The position numbers and the translations under genes are program-made. Shown here in pieces: positions 51,890 to 60,498 of a stretch of 64,000 nt of DNA. Every line of letters starts with the position of its first letter. Positions within the stretch are counted from its first letter, which is position 1. Under the pieces are notes generated by a model. That model had not been told where the DNA came from. It saw only the letters and a list, made by a program, of their open reading frames with translations, and did no database searches. This DNA comes from Deltaproteobacteria bacterium (GTDB lineage: Bacteria; Myxococcota_C; UBA6777), in the NCBI GenBank assembly GCA_006226375.1, contig SBHC01000016.1, forward strand, positions 1-64,000, given 5' to 3'.

Positions 51890-52323
51890 AAGGTTTCTCC
51901 TTGTCGCTTGTTCCCATGGATGAGTGTGTCCCTGTGGGAACGACCAGGGACGCTCCCCACGACAAAGCATGTCCTGTTCCAAGACCATTGCGTTGGGTTT
52001 GTTTTTCTTTGATTCTTAGGGTTTGCTCGATTGGGAGCAACTCAAAGAGGGTGGAGGTCGACAATATGGTCGATGCCGGGAACTTCCTTGTCGACAATTT
52101 GGTCGAAATCAGAGGGGTAGACCCTGTATCCAAGATGAAGTCGCCGATCTTGTACGTGTTCTTCTTGTCGTCGCGGAGGTTTCGGCCTTGCGTTTCACGG
52201 TGGTCTCGGGTACTTTGCTTGTGCTTGCAATCATCGAGGGTGGTTGGGAAGTCTTTGGAGTGTAGCGGTGTTCATCTTGTGAGTGGGTTTTTATTGTAAG
52301 TATGAATTAGGGAGAATCGTCGT
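51890..52323. other. 434-bp region upstream of HMG-CoA synthase-like gene
   Basis: No credible gene. Contains the direct repeat at 52057-52106. The rest, including a T-rich segment around 52180, holds nothing I can name. Confidence 0.5.
52057..52106. repeat. 17-bp direct repeat with 33-bp period
   Basis: GTCGACAATATGGTCGA (52057-52073) and GTCGACAATTTGGTCGA (52090-52106) differ at one base. The 33-bp period is about three helical turns. Each copy contains a GTCGAC palindrome. They may be operator half-sites 220-270 bp upstream of the synthase start. Confidence 0.5.
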
Positions 52324-53802
52324 ATGAGTTTTGGACAAAGCCAATGGGGTGTAAGTGGGATGGCCCTCTACGTACCCACCCTTTGTGTCGAACTGGAAGA
52401 CTGGTGTGAGTGGACAGGAAACCCCTGGCGGAAGATCAACTCTGTGGTTGGTCGCAGCTTCCGTATGCCCGACCACCAGGAAAACATATACACTATGGCA
52501 GCGAATGCCGTGTTGCGTTTGATTCTACAGAATGACATCGATCCTCGCGAAGTGGGCTTTCTTGGATTCGGCACCGAGTCCAGCTCGGACAACGCTACAG
52601 GTACAGTCATTCTCAAGGGGATGGTGAACCAGGCCCTAGAGGCGATGGACATGCCGCGGCTGTCTCGACACTGTGAGGTGCCTGAGTTCAAACAAGCTTG
52701 CCTGGGCGGTGTGTATGCGCTGAAGGCTGCTGTCCGTTGGCTCGCTTTTGATGGCCAGGGCAAAAAGGCGATTGTTGTCTGCGGCGACAAAGCAGAGTAC
52801 GAGCGAGGCTCTTCGGGTGAAGCGACTCAGGGCGCCGGCGCGATCGCTATGCTCGTGGAAGAAGATCCCAAGCTCTTTAGCCTGGAGTTGCGGAATGGAG
52901 GAAACGCCTCAGACTACCGTGGCTTTGACTTCCGCAAGCCATTCCAGCGTCACTTTATGGAAGGCTACGCGATTCAGGCGCGTCGGATGCACGACTTCCC
53001 CGTCTTTAGCGGCAAATACTCCATGATTTGCTACATCGAAGAGACCATTCAGGCTCTTGACGACATGTTGAGCAAGATCGGCATGGCCCCGCGACCCTTC
53101 TATCACAAAGTGGACGGTCTCTTCCTTCACCGACCGTACCACCGTATGCCTGTCAATGCTGCAGCGGCGCTCTATATCTGGGGTCTCAGTCGAAACGAAG
53201 ACCACCGAGGAGAGTTGCGAGAGTACTGTGACGCTGCTGGCGTGGACTACGATCTTGTCCTGGCTGAGATGCTTGGAGAGCACGATCTCTTCCAAAGTGT
53301 CCTCAGCGGGAACAAGAACGGGAACATCTTCCCCGAGAGTATGCAGGTCGTTCGCTTCTTCCGAAACACACCCAAGTTTAAGGAAGTGGTCCAGAACAAA
53401 ATGAGCCTGGGTGCCGATTTAATGATGGACCTGGGTAACCTGTACACCGCGTCCCTGTTCTCATGGATGGCAGCTGGCTTTACCGATGCCTTGGAACAAG
53501 ACATTGAACTGCATCACAAAGAGTTTGTTATTGTGGGTTACGGTTCGGGTGATGCGGCAGAAGCCATTCCTATTCACGTGATGCCAACCTGGAGAGATGC
53601 GGCACAGCGGATTCAGTTCCGAGACGCTCTTGCCTCCAAGGTCGTGCTCAACCAGGAGCAGTACGAATCCCTGCACGACGAGTACCAATCTCCCGAGCTG
53701 GATTACGAGCGTCGTGGGCGCTTCGAGATCGATCGAGTGGGCAACGAAATGGGCGCTGACTTCCAAGATGTCGGCGTCGAATACTACGAGTTCAACCACT
53801 AA
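52324..53802 (+). CDS. Hydroxymethylglutaryl-CoA synthase-like enzyme
   Basis: The 492-residue thiolase-fold protein has the HMG-CoA synthase triad positions: Glu85 in GTESSSDNA, Cys126 in KQACLGG and His269 in LFLHRPYHRMP. The enzyme condenses acetyl-CoA with acetoacetyl-CoA, giving HMG-CoA for isoprenoids or for beta-branching in polyketides. Length exceeds that of usual bacterial HMGS (about 390) and is closer to the eukaryotic one. No mevalonate-pathway or PKS gene is adjacent, so the product is open. GGGAG lies upstream of the ATG. Confidence 0.85.
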   Translation: MSFGQSQWGVSGMALYVPTLCVELEDWCEWTGNPWRKINSVVGRSFRMPDHQENIYTMAANAVLRLILQNDIDPREVGFLGFGTESSSDNATGTVILKGMVNQALEAMDMPRLSRHCEVPEFKQACLGGVYALKAAVRWLAFDGQGKKAIVVCGDKAEYERGSSGEATQGAGAIAMLVEEDPKLFSLELRNGGNASDYRGFDFRKPFQRHFMEGYAIQARRMHDFPVFSGKYSMICYIEETIQALDDMLSKIGMAPRPFYHKVDGLFLHRPYHRMPVNAAAALYIWGLSRNEDHRGELREYCDAAGVDYDLVLAEMLGEHDLFQSVLSGNKNGNIFPESMQVVRFFRNTPKFKEVVQNKMSLGADLMMDLGNLYTASLFSWMAAGFTDALEQDIELHHKEFVIVGYGSGDAAEAIPIHVMPTWRDAAQRIQFRDALASKVVLNQEQYESLHDEYQSPELDYERRGRFEIDRVGNEMGADFQDVGVEYYEFNH

Positions 53803-53860
53803 AGCACCTTCAAGGGCGCTTCCCTTTCCCCTCTTTTTTTTCCCCATCCTCCTCAATATT

Positions 53861-55159
53861 CTATGCTGATTCCAAGCCGTCTTCTTCCACCTGGATTTGA
53901 TGGATCACTGCGTGGCGAGCGTCTGTTGCGCTGACGGTCACTTCCTCCAAGCCCAGTTGGTTCATGATATGCAGAAGCAGCGACGCGGAAGCAGGTAGCT
54001 TTTTGCCATAATCGAGCGCGCCAGCTTCGTTGTCGACACCCAAAGCACGCTGTGTTGTTTCGTCTTTGTTTTGTTGGATGATGTCGACACGATCTCCTTC
54101 TGGGATGGCTCCCATTTCTCGCCGTAACGCGTCAATGTCATCGCGGGTGATGGTGTCTTTCTGGAAGTGAGCCCGCAAGAACTTGGACACACCGCCTGTT
54201 GCTACGAGAGTTCGATCTTGGAGAAGGGCAGCATCCAGGGGCATGGGGGCTTTCTCAAGCAAGACCTTGTCGACATGGGCAAAGTCTTCGGCAGATAGGG
54301 TCTGTGCGTTGCTGGGAAAGATCTCATCCAGGATGTAGTTGCTACCCAACTGCGTGGAGTTGCCTTCTTCCATGGTGTCGCGTGTTCCCACAGCCAACTG
54401 GAAGCTACCTCCTCCCAGATCCAGGGTGGCAAAGCGCGCATCGGCCGGGATGTTCGATTGTGTACGCAGTGCTGCGAGAGTCCCCAGGTAGCCGATCTCT
54501 GCTTCTTGAGGACCTGACAAGATGCGAGCCTGTGTTAGCCCCAATTCGTCCTTGAGTCGCTGGATAAAGTCGCTACCATTGGAGCTGTTACGCACGGCGG
54601 CTGTCGAGATTAAGCCAATCTCGGTCGGATCGAGTCCGAGGCTATCCGCTTCTTCCAAAAAAACCTTGAGCGCGTCGATGGTGCGTTGTTGGTTGGCATC
54701 AGGCAATGGGTCTCCTTCTGTTACGCCTTTGCCCAAGCGGGTTCCTATTTTGTGGTCGCGAACGACGGAGAGTGAGCCATCCGATTGCTCCCGAATAATC
54801 AGCATCTTGGCGCTGTTGCTGCCCAAGTCGATCGCTGCAAACAATTCGGAAGAGTCTTGCTGTCCTTCTTCCACGCGGGCCACCTGTTGCAACAAACCAA
54901 ACGCGCTTGTTTGCTGCAGCGCACCCACACGTGTTCTTGGGTTGCTGAGAGATGTCTCTGCAAGCTCTGGGACGTGTGTTCCTGCCAACTCCACCATACG
55001 TTGTTGGGAAGGTTGGAGGTTCTCAGAGAGGTCGGTTTGGAGCCACTCCTCTTGAAGGTTCATCGATGCATCAAGCGTCTCTTGTGACACAGACTGGGAT
55101 GTTTCTTGTGCCTTCGGAAGAGGCGATTGTGACGACACAGAGGGGGATTTTAGCTTCAT
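53861..55159 (-). CDS. Ppx/GppA-family phosphatase with N-terminal extension
   Basis: The 432-residue protein has a 105-residue Ser/Gln-rich N-terminal extension, then an ASKHA domain: AAIDLGSNSAKMLI (about 108-121), ISTAAVRNSSNG, and TLDLGGGSFQLA (about 240). The family hydrolyses polyphosphate or pppGpp. The catalytic Glu probably lies in SGPQEAEIGYLG. The extension has no signal peptide and no recognisable domain. It diverges from sqr across 390 bp; the convergent end with the HMG-CoA synthase-like gene is T-rich. Confidence 0.87.
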   Translation of the reverse strand: MKLKSPSVSSQSPLPKAQETSQSVSQETLDASMNLQEEWLQTDLSENLQPSQQRMVELAGTHVPELAETSLSNPRTRVGALQQTSAFGLLQQVARVEEGQQDSSELFAAIDLGSNSAKMLIIREQSDGSLSVVRDHKIGTRLGKGVTEGDPLPDANQQRTIDALKVFLEEADSLGLDPTEIGLISTAAVRNSSNGSDFIQRLKDELGLTQARILSGPQEAEIGYLGTLAALRTQSNIPADARFATLDLGGGSFQLAVGTRDTMEEGNSTQLGSNYILDEIFPSNAQTLSAEDFAHVDKVLLEKAPMPLDAALLQDRTLVATGGVSKFLRAHFQKDTITRDDIDALRREMGAIPEGDRVDIIQQNKDETTQRALGVDNEAGALDYGKKLPASASLLLHIMNQLGLEEVTVSATDARHAVIHQIQVEEDGLESA

Positions 55160-55549
55160 CGATGGAACTCCAACTCGGCAAGTACTAGGCTTTCTTCTCG
55201 GAACCTTGTGTAGCTCCTGAGTGGTTGTTTTGTATCACAAAGCACACGCGAAATGAAGGCTCCCAGGTGGTTTAGAGCGTATGTTGAGGAATAAAAGCAA
55301 GCCAATGCTGCAACCCCTCATCGTGGTCAACAAGCGTTGGAACGCTTGAAAGATCGGTGTTGTCTCTGTTGATCTTTCTGCGTTCTTAGGTTGATTAATA
55401 TCAAGGGGCTTTCCTAGGACTTTGTTATTGATAGGTTTCGTAACGTTGCTTCATCTTGCAACAGTTTTGCAGCCAGCGTCTCTATACGAGCGGAGAGCAA
55501 CAGTCGCGAAACTACTCCATTCGATGAATGGTAGAGAACGGAGAATCCA
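55160..55549. other. Divergent region between phosphatase and sqr
   Basis: 390 bp with no gene. It holds the FNR-type palindrome and possible -10 element described separately. The remainder shows no motif. Confidence 0.6.
55391..55432 (+). promoter_or_regulatory. FNR-type box and -10 element of the sqr operon
   Basis: TTGATTAATATCAA (55391-55404) matches the FNR/CRP-FNR consensus TTGAT-N4-ATCAA exactly. ATTGAT (55427-55432) could serve as -10. The box centre is then 41.5 bp before a start site near 55439, the classical class II activator position. An oxygen- or NO-responsive regulator is inferred. The leader to the sqr ATG would be about 110 nt. Confidence 0.7.
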
Positions 55550-56782
55550 ATGAAAAACCTCGTGATCTTGGGGGCCGGAACTGCAGGGACTATGATGGCG
55601 AACAAGCTGGTTCGCGCGCTTCCCCCATCGGAGTGGAGTGTTACCGTAGTCGACCGGGATAACGTCCATGTGTACCAACCTGGCCTTTTGTTTCTTCCGT
55701 TTGGTTCGTACAGCCGCGACGAAATCGAAAAGCCTCGCGACTCGCTGCTTGATTCTGGGGTCAATCTGATTCTCAGCCCCATCGAACGCATTGAGCCCGA
55801 CAACCAGAAAGTCTTCTTGCAAGATGACATCGTGCTTCCCTACGACATCTTGATTGTGGCAACAGGAACACGTGTTGCTCCCGAAGAGACCGAAGGGTTG
55901 ACAGGTGTCGGTTGGCAAGAAACAGCCTTTGACTTCTACACATTGGATGGCGCCAGCAAGCTGGAAGAGTTTCTCAGCAGTTGGGAAGGGGGGCGGCTGG
56001 TTCTAAATATCGCAGAGATGCCGATCAAGTGTCCTGTCGCTCCTCTCGAATTTATGTTCCTGGCGGACTCTTTCTTTACCCAGAAGGGGATCCGGGACAA
56101 GGTCGAGCTGGTGATGGCGACTCCGCTGGATGGCGCGTTTACCAAGCCCATCGCTGCGAGCGTTCTCGGCAACATGTTGGAACAACGCAACATCAAGGTG
56201 GAGAGTGACTTTGTTATCTCCAAAGTTGACGGTGAAAAGAGAAACATCGAAGCGTACGACGGTCGGCAGCTGGACTACGACTTGTTGGTGACTGTGCCTC
56301 TACACTTTGGTACGGAAGCGATCGGTGCGTCGCAAATGGGTGACGCCTCTGACTTCTTGCCCACCGACAAGCACACCTTGCAAGCGAAGAACTTCTCAAA
56401 CGTGTTTGCTCTGGGCGACGCAACTGACCTGCCGACCTCCAAAGCGGGCTCCGTGGCACACTTTCAGGCCGACGTGTTGATTCACAACGTGCTGCGCTTC
56501 ATCAAGGGACAGGAGCTTCTGCCCGACTTCGATGGACACGCAAACTGCTTCATCGAGACAGGCTTCGGCAAAGCTATCTTGATCGACTTTAACTATGACA
56601 CAGAGCCTCTTCCGGGTCGCTTCCCACTCCCTGGCGTTGGGCCGTTCAAGCTTTTGGAAGAGAGTTACATCAATCACTGGGGCAAGCTGGGATTCAAGTG
56701 GGTGTACTGGAACCTGCTTGTGCAAGGCAAAGAACTTCCCCTTGACCATCGTATGTTGATGGCTGGAAAATGGAGCTCATGA
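55550..56782 (+). CDS. sqr: Sulfide:quinone oxidoreductase
   Basis: The 410-residue flavoprotein has an N-terminal FAD motif (GAGTAG), the conserved Cys161 in IKCPVAPLE and Cys333 in HANCFIETG. The second FAD motif is VFALGDATDLPTSKAG. SQR oxidises sulfide, delivers electrons to quinone and transfers sulfur to acceptors. It is a membrane-associated peripheral enzyme. The ending ATGA overlaps the start of the downstream DUF1641-TusE gene, showing translational coupling. A third catalytic Cys present in some SQR types near the N-terminus is not visible. Confidence 0.92.
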   Translation: MKNLVILGAGTAGTMMANKLVRALPPSEWSVTVVDRDNVHVYQPGLLFLPFGSYSRDEIEKPRDSLLDSGVNLILSPIERIEPDNQKVFLQDDIVLPYDILIVATGTRVAPEETEGLTGVGWQETAFDFYTLDGASKLEEFLSSWEGGRLVLNIAEMPIKCPVAPLEFMFLADSFFTQKGIRDKVELVMATPLDGAFTKPIAASVLGNMLEQRNIKVESDFVISKVDGEKRNIEAYDGRQLDYDLLVTVPLHFGTEAIGASQMGDASDFLPTDKHTLQAKNFSNVFALGDATDLPTSKAGSVAHFQADVLIHNVLRFIKGQELLPDFDGHANCFIETGFGKAILIDFNYDTEPLPGRFPLPGVGPFKLLEESYINHWGKLGFKWVYWNLLVQGKELPLDHRMLMAGKWSS

Positions 56783-57741
56783 TGCAAACCCAAGAATGGC
56801 AAACCGCAGTGACCGAACTGTCCCAGCGTATGGACAAAATGAACCAACAGCTCGCGGTCTTGGTTCAAAGTCAAACCTATCTTTCTGAGATGATGGCTGA
56901 GATGAGTCCCATCCTCAAGGAAGTGATGTCGGCTGGTACAACACAACTTCAAGAGCTTGAAGACAAGGGCTACTTTGCCTTCGCACGTGAAATGACCGGC
57001 GTTCTCGACCAGATCGTAACGGGCTTTTCTCCCGACGATGTCCAACAGCTCGGCCAAAACGTTGTGGGCATCTTGAACACTGTCAAAGGTCTGACACAGC
57101 CCGATATGCTCAACCTGATCAACGAGGCCACTGAGCCGATTCATCACCCCGAAAACGTCAAACCTGTCGGCATGTACGGGATGATGAAAGCTACGCGCGA
57201 CGATGATGTGCGTCGAGGTTTTGGCGTCATGGTGGAAGTATTGCGGCAAGTTGGGCGTGGAGTGCAAGGTCTTCGTGGCGGCTCGTCTTCCACAAGTCTT
57301 GTGGCTCAGAAGAGCAACAAACGTGACGCTGTTCGAGCGCGCCTTGCTCCCAAGCGTCGGATGAGTCAACCGGTGGAGGCAGCACCTGCTCCTGCAGCAG
57401 CGCCCGCACGGCCCGCTCCAAGACAAGCAGCCGTTCCCGCTGCAGCTCCTGCGATGGAAGGCTTCTCTGCGGACGGTTACTTGCTGAATCCAGAGACCTG
57501 GAATCGTGACATGGGTGCTCAGATCGCGCAGTCTTTGGGCATCGAACTCACAGAGGAACATTGGAAGGTCGTTGACTTTGCTCGCTCGGATTACCTGGAG
57601 GTTGGTAAGTCTCCAAACATCCGAAGAATCACCCAGGGAATGGATGTGAAGACCAAAGACATTTACGCCCTGTTTCCCCAAGCTCCAGGTCGGACGATCT
57701 CGAAGGTCGCGGGGATCCCAAAACCGGGCGGGTGTCTCTAG
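56779..57741 (+). CDS. DUF1641-TusE/DsrC fusion protein
   Basis: The start ATG 56779 overlaps the sqr stop (ATGA). Of 320 residues, about 1-165 form a DUF1641 domain (MMKATRDDDVRRGFGVMVEVL), a helical family often next to sqr. An Ala/Pro linker (about 198-228) follows. Residues about 229-320 form a TusE/DsrC domain: LLNPETWNRDMGAQIA, TEEHWKVVDFAR and GIPKPGGC. The last Cys is present; the second Cys ten residues earlier, found in true DsrC, is replaced within RTISKVAG. It should carry a persulfide from sqr, tethered to DUF1641. Confidence 0.9.
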   Translation: MMQTQEWQTAVTELSQRMDKMNQQLAVLVQSQTYLSEMMAEMSPILKEVMSAGTTQLQELEDKGYFAFAREMTGVLDQIVTGFSPDDVQQLGQNVVGILNTVKGLTQPDMLNLINEATEPIHHPENVKPVGMYGMMKATRDDDVRRGFGVMVEVLRQVGRGVQGLRGGSSSTSLVAQKSNKRDAVRARLAPKRRMSQPVEAAPAPAAAPARPAPRQAAVPAAAPAMEGFSADGYLLNPETWNRDMGAQIAQSLGIELTEEHWKVVDFARSDYLEVGKSPNIRRITQGMDVKTKDIYALFPQAPGRTISKVAGIPKPGGCL

Positions 57742-57807
57742 GTCATCCCCTTCGTTCCGACGACACACTGCATGTTCCCCTAAGACACTCCAGATAGGAG
57801 AAATCAC

Positions 57808-58314
57808 ATGAACACCGTACCTACCGCTGCTGGCCAGCAATCAACCGTGCAAACCGCTCAACGTCGCGTCGCGATTATCTGCTCCAAAGGTGGTCTCGAT
57901 GAAGTGTATCCCGCGCTGATTCTTGCGAACGCCGCTCGGATGGCCGGCATTGATGCGTTCATTTTCTTTACCTTCTATGGTTTGGATGCTGTCACAGAGA
58001 GCAAAGTTGATCACCTTCACGTCAACATGGTGGGGAACCCGACCAGCCCGGTCCCTACTATGATTGCGGGGCTTCCAGGGATGGAATCGTTTGCTGCCAA
58101 GATGATGAAGACGCGTATGGAAGAGATGGAGTTGCCCACGGTTCGTGAAATGATGGAAATCCTCACCGACGCTGGCGCTGAGTTGTACGCCTGTGAGTTG
58201 GCCATGGACATGATGAAGCGATCCTTGGACGACCTTATCCCCCAAGTTGCCGACGTCATCACCGCAGGTGACTTCTACGACATGTCGGAAGGTGCCCAGA
58301 TTATCTTCACCTGA
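57808..58314 (+). CDS. DsrE2-family sulfur carrier
   Basis: The 168-residue protein follows AGGAG. Its N-terminus reads VAIICSKGGLDEVYPALILANAA (Cys25) and the later YACELAMDMM (Cys129) carries the conserved persulfide Cys of DsrE2. PALILA and FFTFYGLDA are typical. DsrE2 proteins are usually membrane-associated or cytosolic trimers that pass sulfur to TusA or DsrC-type carriers. It lies 66 bp after the fused carrier and ends the operon. Confidence 0.87.
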   Translation: MNTVPTAAGQQSTVQTAQRRVAIICSKGGLDEVYPALILANAARMAGIDAFIFFTFYGLDAVTESKVDHLHVNMVGNPTSPVPTMIAGLPGMESFAAKMMKTRMEEMELPTVREMMEILTDAGAELYACELAMDMMKRSLDDLIPQVADVITAGDFYDMSEGAQIIFT

Positions 58315-58344
58315 TGAAGGTCGAAGCTCTCTTGTGATGGGTCG

Positions 58345-60213
58345 CTAAAAAGCGGTTCCATCCGTCTTGGTGCCTGGGGAGAAGGCCGCTCCTGAAGCTG
58401 TGTCTTTGTGGAGAGCGCAGGTTCCTGTGTTATCAGGGCTGCGAGTCACAGACTGATCTTTGTTGCCCAGGCAGCTGTTGTCTCCGTAGGTAAAGGTCGC
58501 GATCTCTTTCCCTTGTGTATCTTTCAGCTGCAGGGTCCGCCCGCTGTTGGCGAGGTTCAGCCCGTTGGTACTGGAAGCATTGCCTTGCACAACTGTGTAG
58601 ACAAGGGCGCCACCAAACGATGGGTGGGGCTTGCCTGTGTTCACGTTGACGTCTTGTGTCATCCCGCCGCCAAACACAACCACCGCTTTTTGGGGCTGCA
58701 GCACGCTTCCTTGAGGGAAGGTGTAGCGAACGGTCCCACCTCCTGTTGAATCGCCAAGAGTGACTCCATCCAGCTGCAGTGCCTTGGTAGAGACATTGAC
58801 GATCTCTACAAACTCATCGTTGTACGAGTGACGGGTCTGGTCTTTGTTGGCGTCGCCGTCCTGACCGCTTGGTGGATCGGCGAGCACCTCATTGATCGTA
58901 AGCTCTCCAGCTGCGGGTGGAGATGCCTTCGGTGGTTGCGTGCTTGTGGGTTCACACGCCCCTCCGCCGCCTTCCAAGGGATAACAGAGTCCCTGGCCTC
59001 CAGAGCAAGCCGGGTTTTTGTCGGCCTGGGCTGGATCGCCACCAACATTCTTGTTGGGGTCGCACTCTCTCCAACAGGTTTTCCCGTTCTGTTCTTCAAT
59101 GCAACGCAACCCTGTCTGACAAAGGTGGTACGAAGGCTTGTCGAGCAGCGAATCATTCCCACATGCCTGGCCCAGAGCCTGGGTGTTGGCTTGGGGAGGA
59201 TAGCAAGCTCCTTGCTTGGGATCTTCATCCGAGATGCTGTAGCACCAACCAAAATCGCTCCAGCACGATGTGTTTGTCAGGTCACTGTCGCTCTTGTTTT
59301 GGGTGGGATCACAGGCTGGCAAACAGGCGGTTTGGCTGTTACCAAGATCCATACAGATGTCGTTGTCGGTGCAGTCGTCGTTGTCGGTGCACGCTGTGGG
59401 GGTTTTGATGCATCGCTTTTGAAGGAAGCAAAATTGTCCTTGGGGGCATCCTTGGCTGCAGTCGTTGGGGTTGGTGACGCTCTTGCATTGGTTGCCTTCA
59501 CAGGTCTGTCCATTCCCACAGTCTGCGTTGGTGAGACAGGCGACACACTGACCGGAGGTTGCACACTTGGGCTGCGTGCTGGGGCAGTCGTTGTCTGCTT
59601 TGCAGCCTTGGACTTCTCCCTTGCATTGGTTGGTTTCACAGGTCTGCCCGTTCCCGCAATCTGTGTTGGAGCGGCAACTCCATTCACAGTTTCCTGCTGT
59701 AGAGCAGAACGTTTTGGCTTGTTCGGCGCAGTCAGCGTCCGTGACACAGAAGTTGTTGTTGGCTTTTTTGACGCAGCGATGGCTGCTACACATCTCTGTT
59801 GCCTTGCAATCACTTGGCAACAAACATTCCCACTCACATTTTCCATTGCCGGAGCAGAATCGTTGGGGTTGGTTTGCACAGTCTTTGTCGGCCTGGCATT
59901 CCGGGCGGAACCCTTCCTGGCACGTCTGAGCTTGACAGGTCTTTCCATCGCTGCAGTCCGAGTCTTGCAAGCAGACCACGCAACGTTGGTTGGGTCGATC
60001 GCAGACCAATGTCTCTCCGCCACAGTCATCGTTGGACAGGCATGCTGTGTCTTTGGATTCCTGGCATTGGCGGTTCAGACATGTCTGACCTTGCGGGCAA
60101 TCGTTGGTGATGGAGCAGGGTTGTGACCCGCTACATCCTGGGCCAAACAGTGACAACACAAGGAGGCCCATCCACCCCACACATTTGATTCGAAACCACA
60201 TCATTCTTGGCAT
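58345..60213 (-). CDS. Cys-rich lipoprotein with C-terminal lamin-tail domain
   Basis: I start at ATG 60213; the frame to 60399 has no signal. The 622-residue product begins MPRMMWFRIKCVG, with lipobox FGPGC. Cys-rich repeats of about 40 residues follow, such as CxxxxDCxxGxxC (NADCGNGQTCEGNQC), to about residue 430. A lamin-tail domain forms the end (about 440-600): LTINEVLADPP, DEFVEIVNVSTKAL, LDGVTLGD. Such domains occur on bacterial surface proteins and may bind other proteins or polysaccharide. It has the same style as the genes at 1-2927 and 18721-20691. Confidence 0.83.
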   Translation of the reverse strand: MPRMMWFRIKCVGWMGLLVLSLFGPGCSGSQPCSITNDCPQGQTCLNRQCQESKDTACLSNDDCGGETLVCDRPNQRCVVCLQDSDCSDGKTCQAQTCQEGFRPECQADKDCANQPQRFCSGNGKCEWECLLPSDCKATEMCSSHRCVKKANNNFCVTDADCAEQAKTFCSTAGNCEWSCRSNTDCGNGQTCETNQCKGEVQGCKADNDCPSTQPKCATSGQCVACLTNADCGNGQTCEGNQCKSVTNPNDCSQGCPQGQFCFLQKRCIKTPTACTDNDDCTDNDICMDLGNSQTACLPACDPTQNKSDSDLTNTSCWSDFGWCYSISDEDPKQGACYPPQANTQALGQACGNDSLLDKPSYHLCQTGLRCIEEQNGKTCWRECDPNKNVGGDPAQADKNPACSGGQGLCYPLEGGGGACEPTSTQPPKASPPAAGELTINEVLADPPSGQDGDANKDQTRHSYNDEFVEIVNVSTKALQLDGVTLGDSTGGGTVRYTFPQGSVLQPQKAVVVFGGGMTQDVNVNTGKPHPSFGGALVYTVVQGNASSTNGLNLANSGRTLQLKDTQGKEIATFTYGDNSCLGNKDQSVTRSPDNTGTCALHKDTASGAAFSPGTKTDGTAF

Positions 60214-60498
60214 CCGTACTGGACCTTCTTCTGGCGATCTCAGCAGAGAGAAAGTCCTTGCTCTATAAACAAAAACAGTGTTTGACAGGCTTTGCAGCAT
60301 ACCGTATTCTTGGAAGGTTGCAAAGAACAACTTTCCCCTGAAGTGCGTGGCTGGTCTTGGACCAGGATGATTCCATTGGTTGCACGGCTGTCTGTGCAAT
60401 GGAACTGGAGTTGACTTCCTTTTCCTGTGCGGGTTGTTGACTCGTTCTGTGGTGGAAGGCTGCTGAGGAACAGGGGCATAGTCTGAGTGAAGGGTGCT
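60214..60498. promoter_or_regulatory. Divergent promoter region lamin-tail / caspase-like
   Basis: 285 bp between opposing starts. No consensus promoter or operator stands out. Confidence 0.4.

Noticed and set aside
51901-52299. 132-codon frame upstream of the HMG-CoA synthase-like gene
   Set aside because: No ribosome site or family; its internal repeat merely reflects the DNA direct repeat at 52057.
56674-57840. 388-codon minus-strand frame opposite the DUF1641-TusE gene
   Set aside because: The plus product has recognised domains and operon coupling.
58828-60126. 432-codon plus-strand frame opposite the lamin-tail gene
   Set aside because: Alternating hydrophobic sequence mirrors the Cys-rich repeats; no ribosome site or motif.
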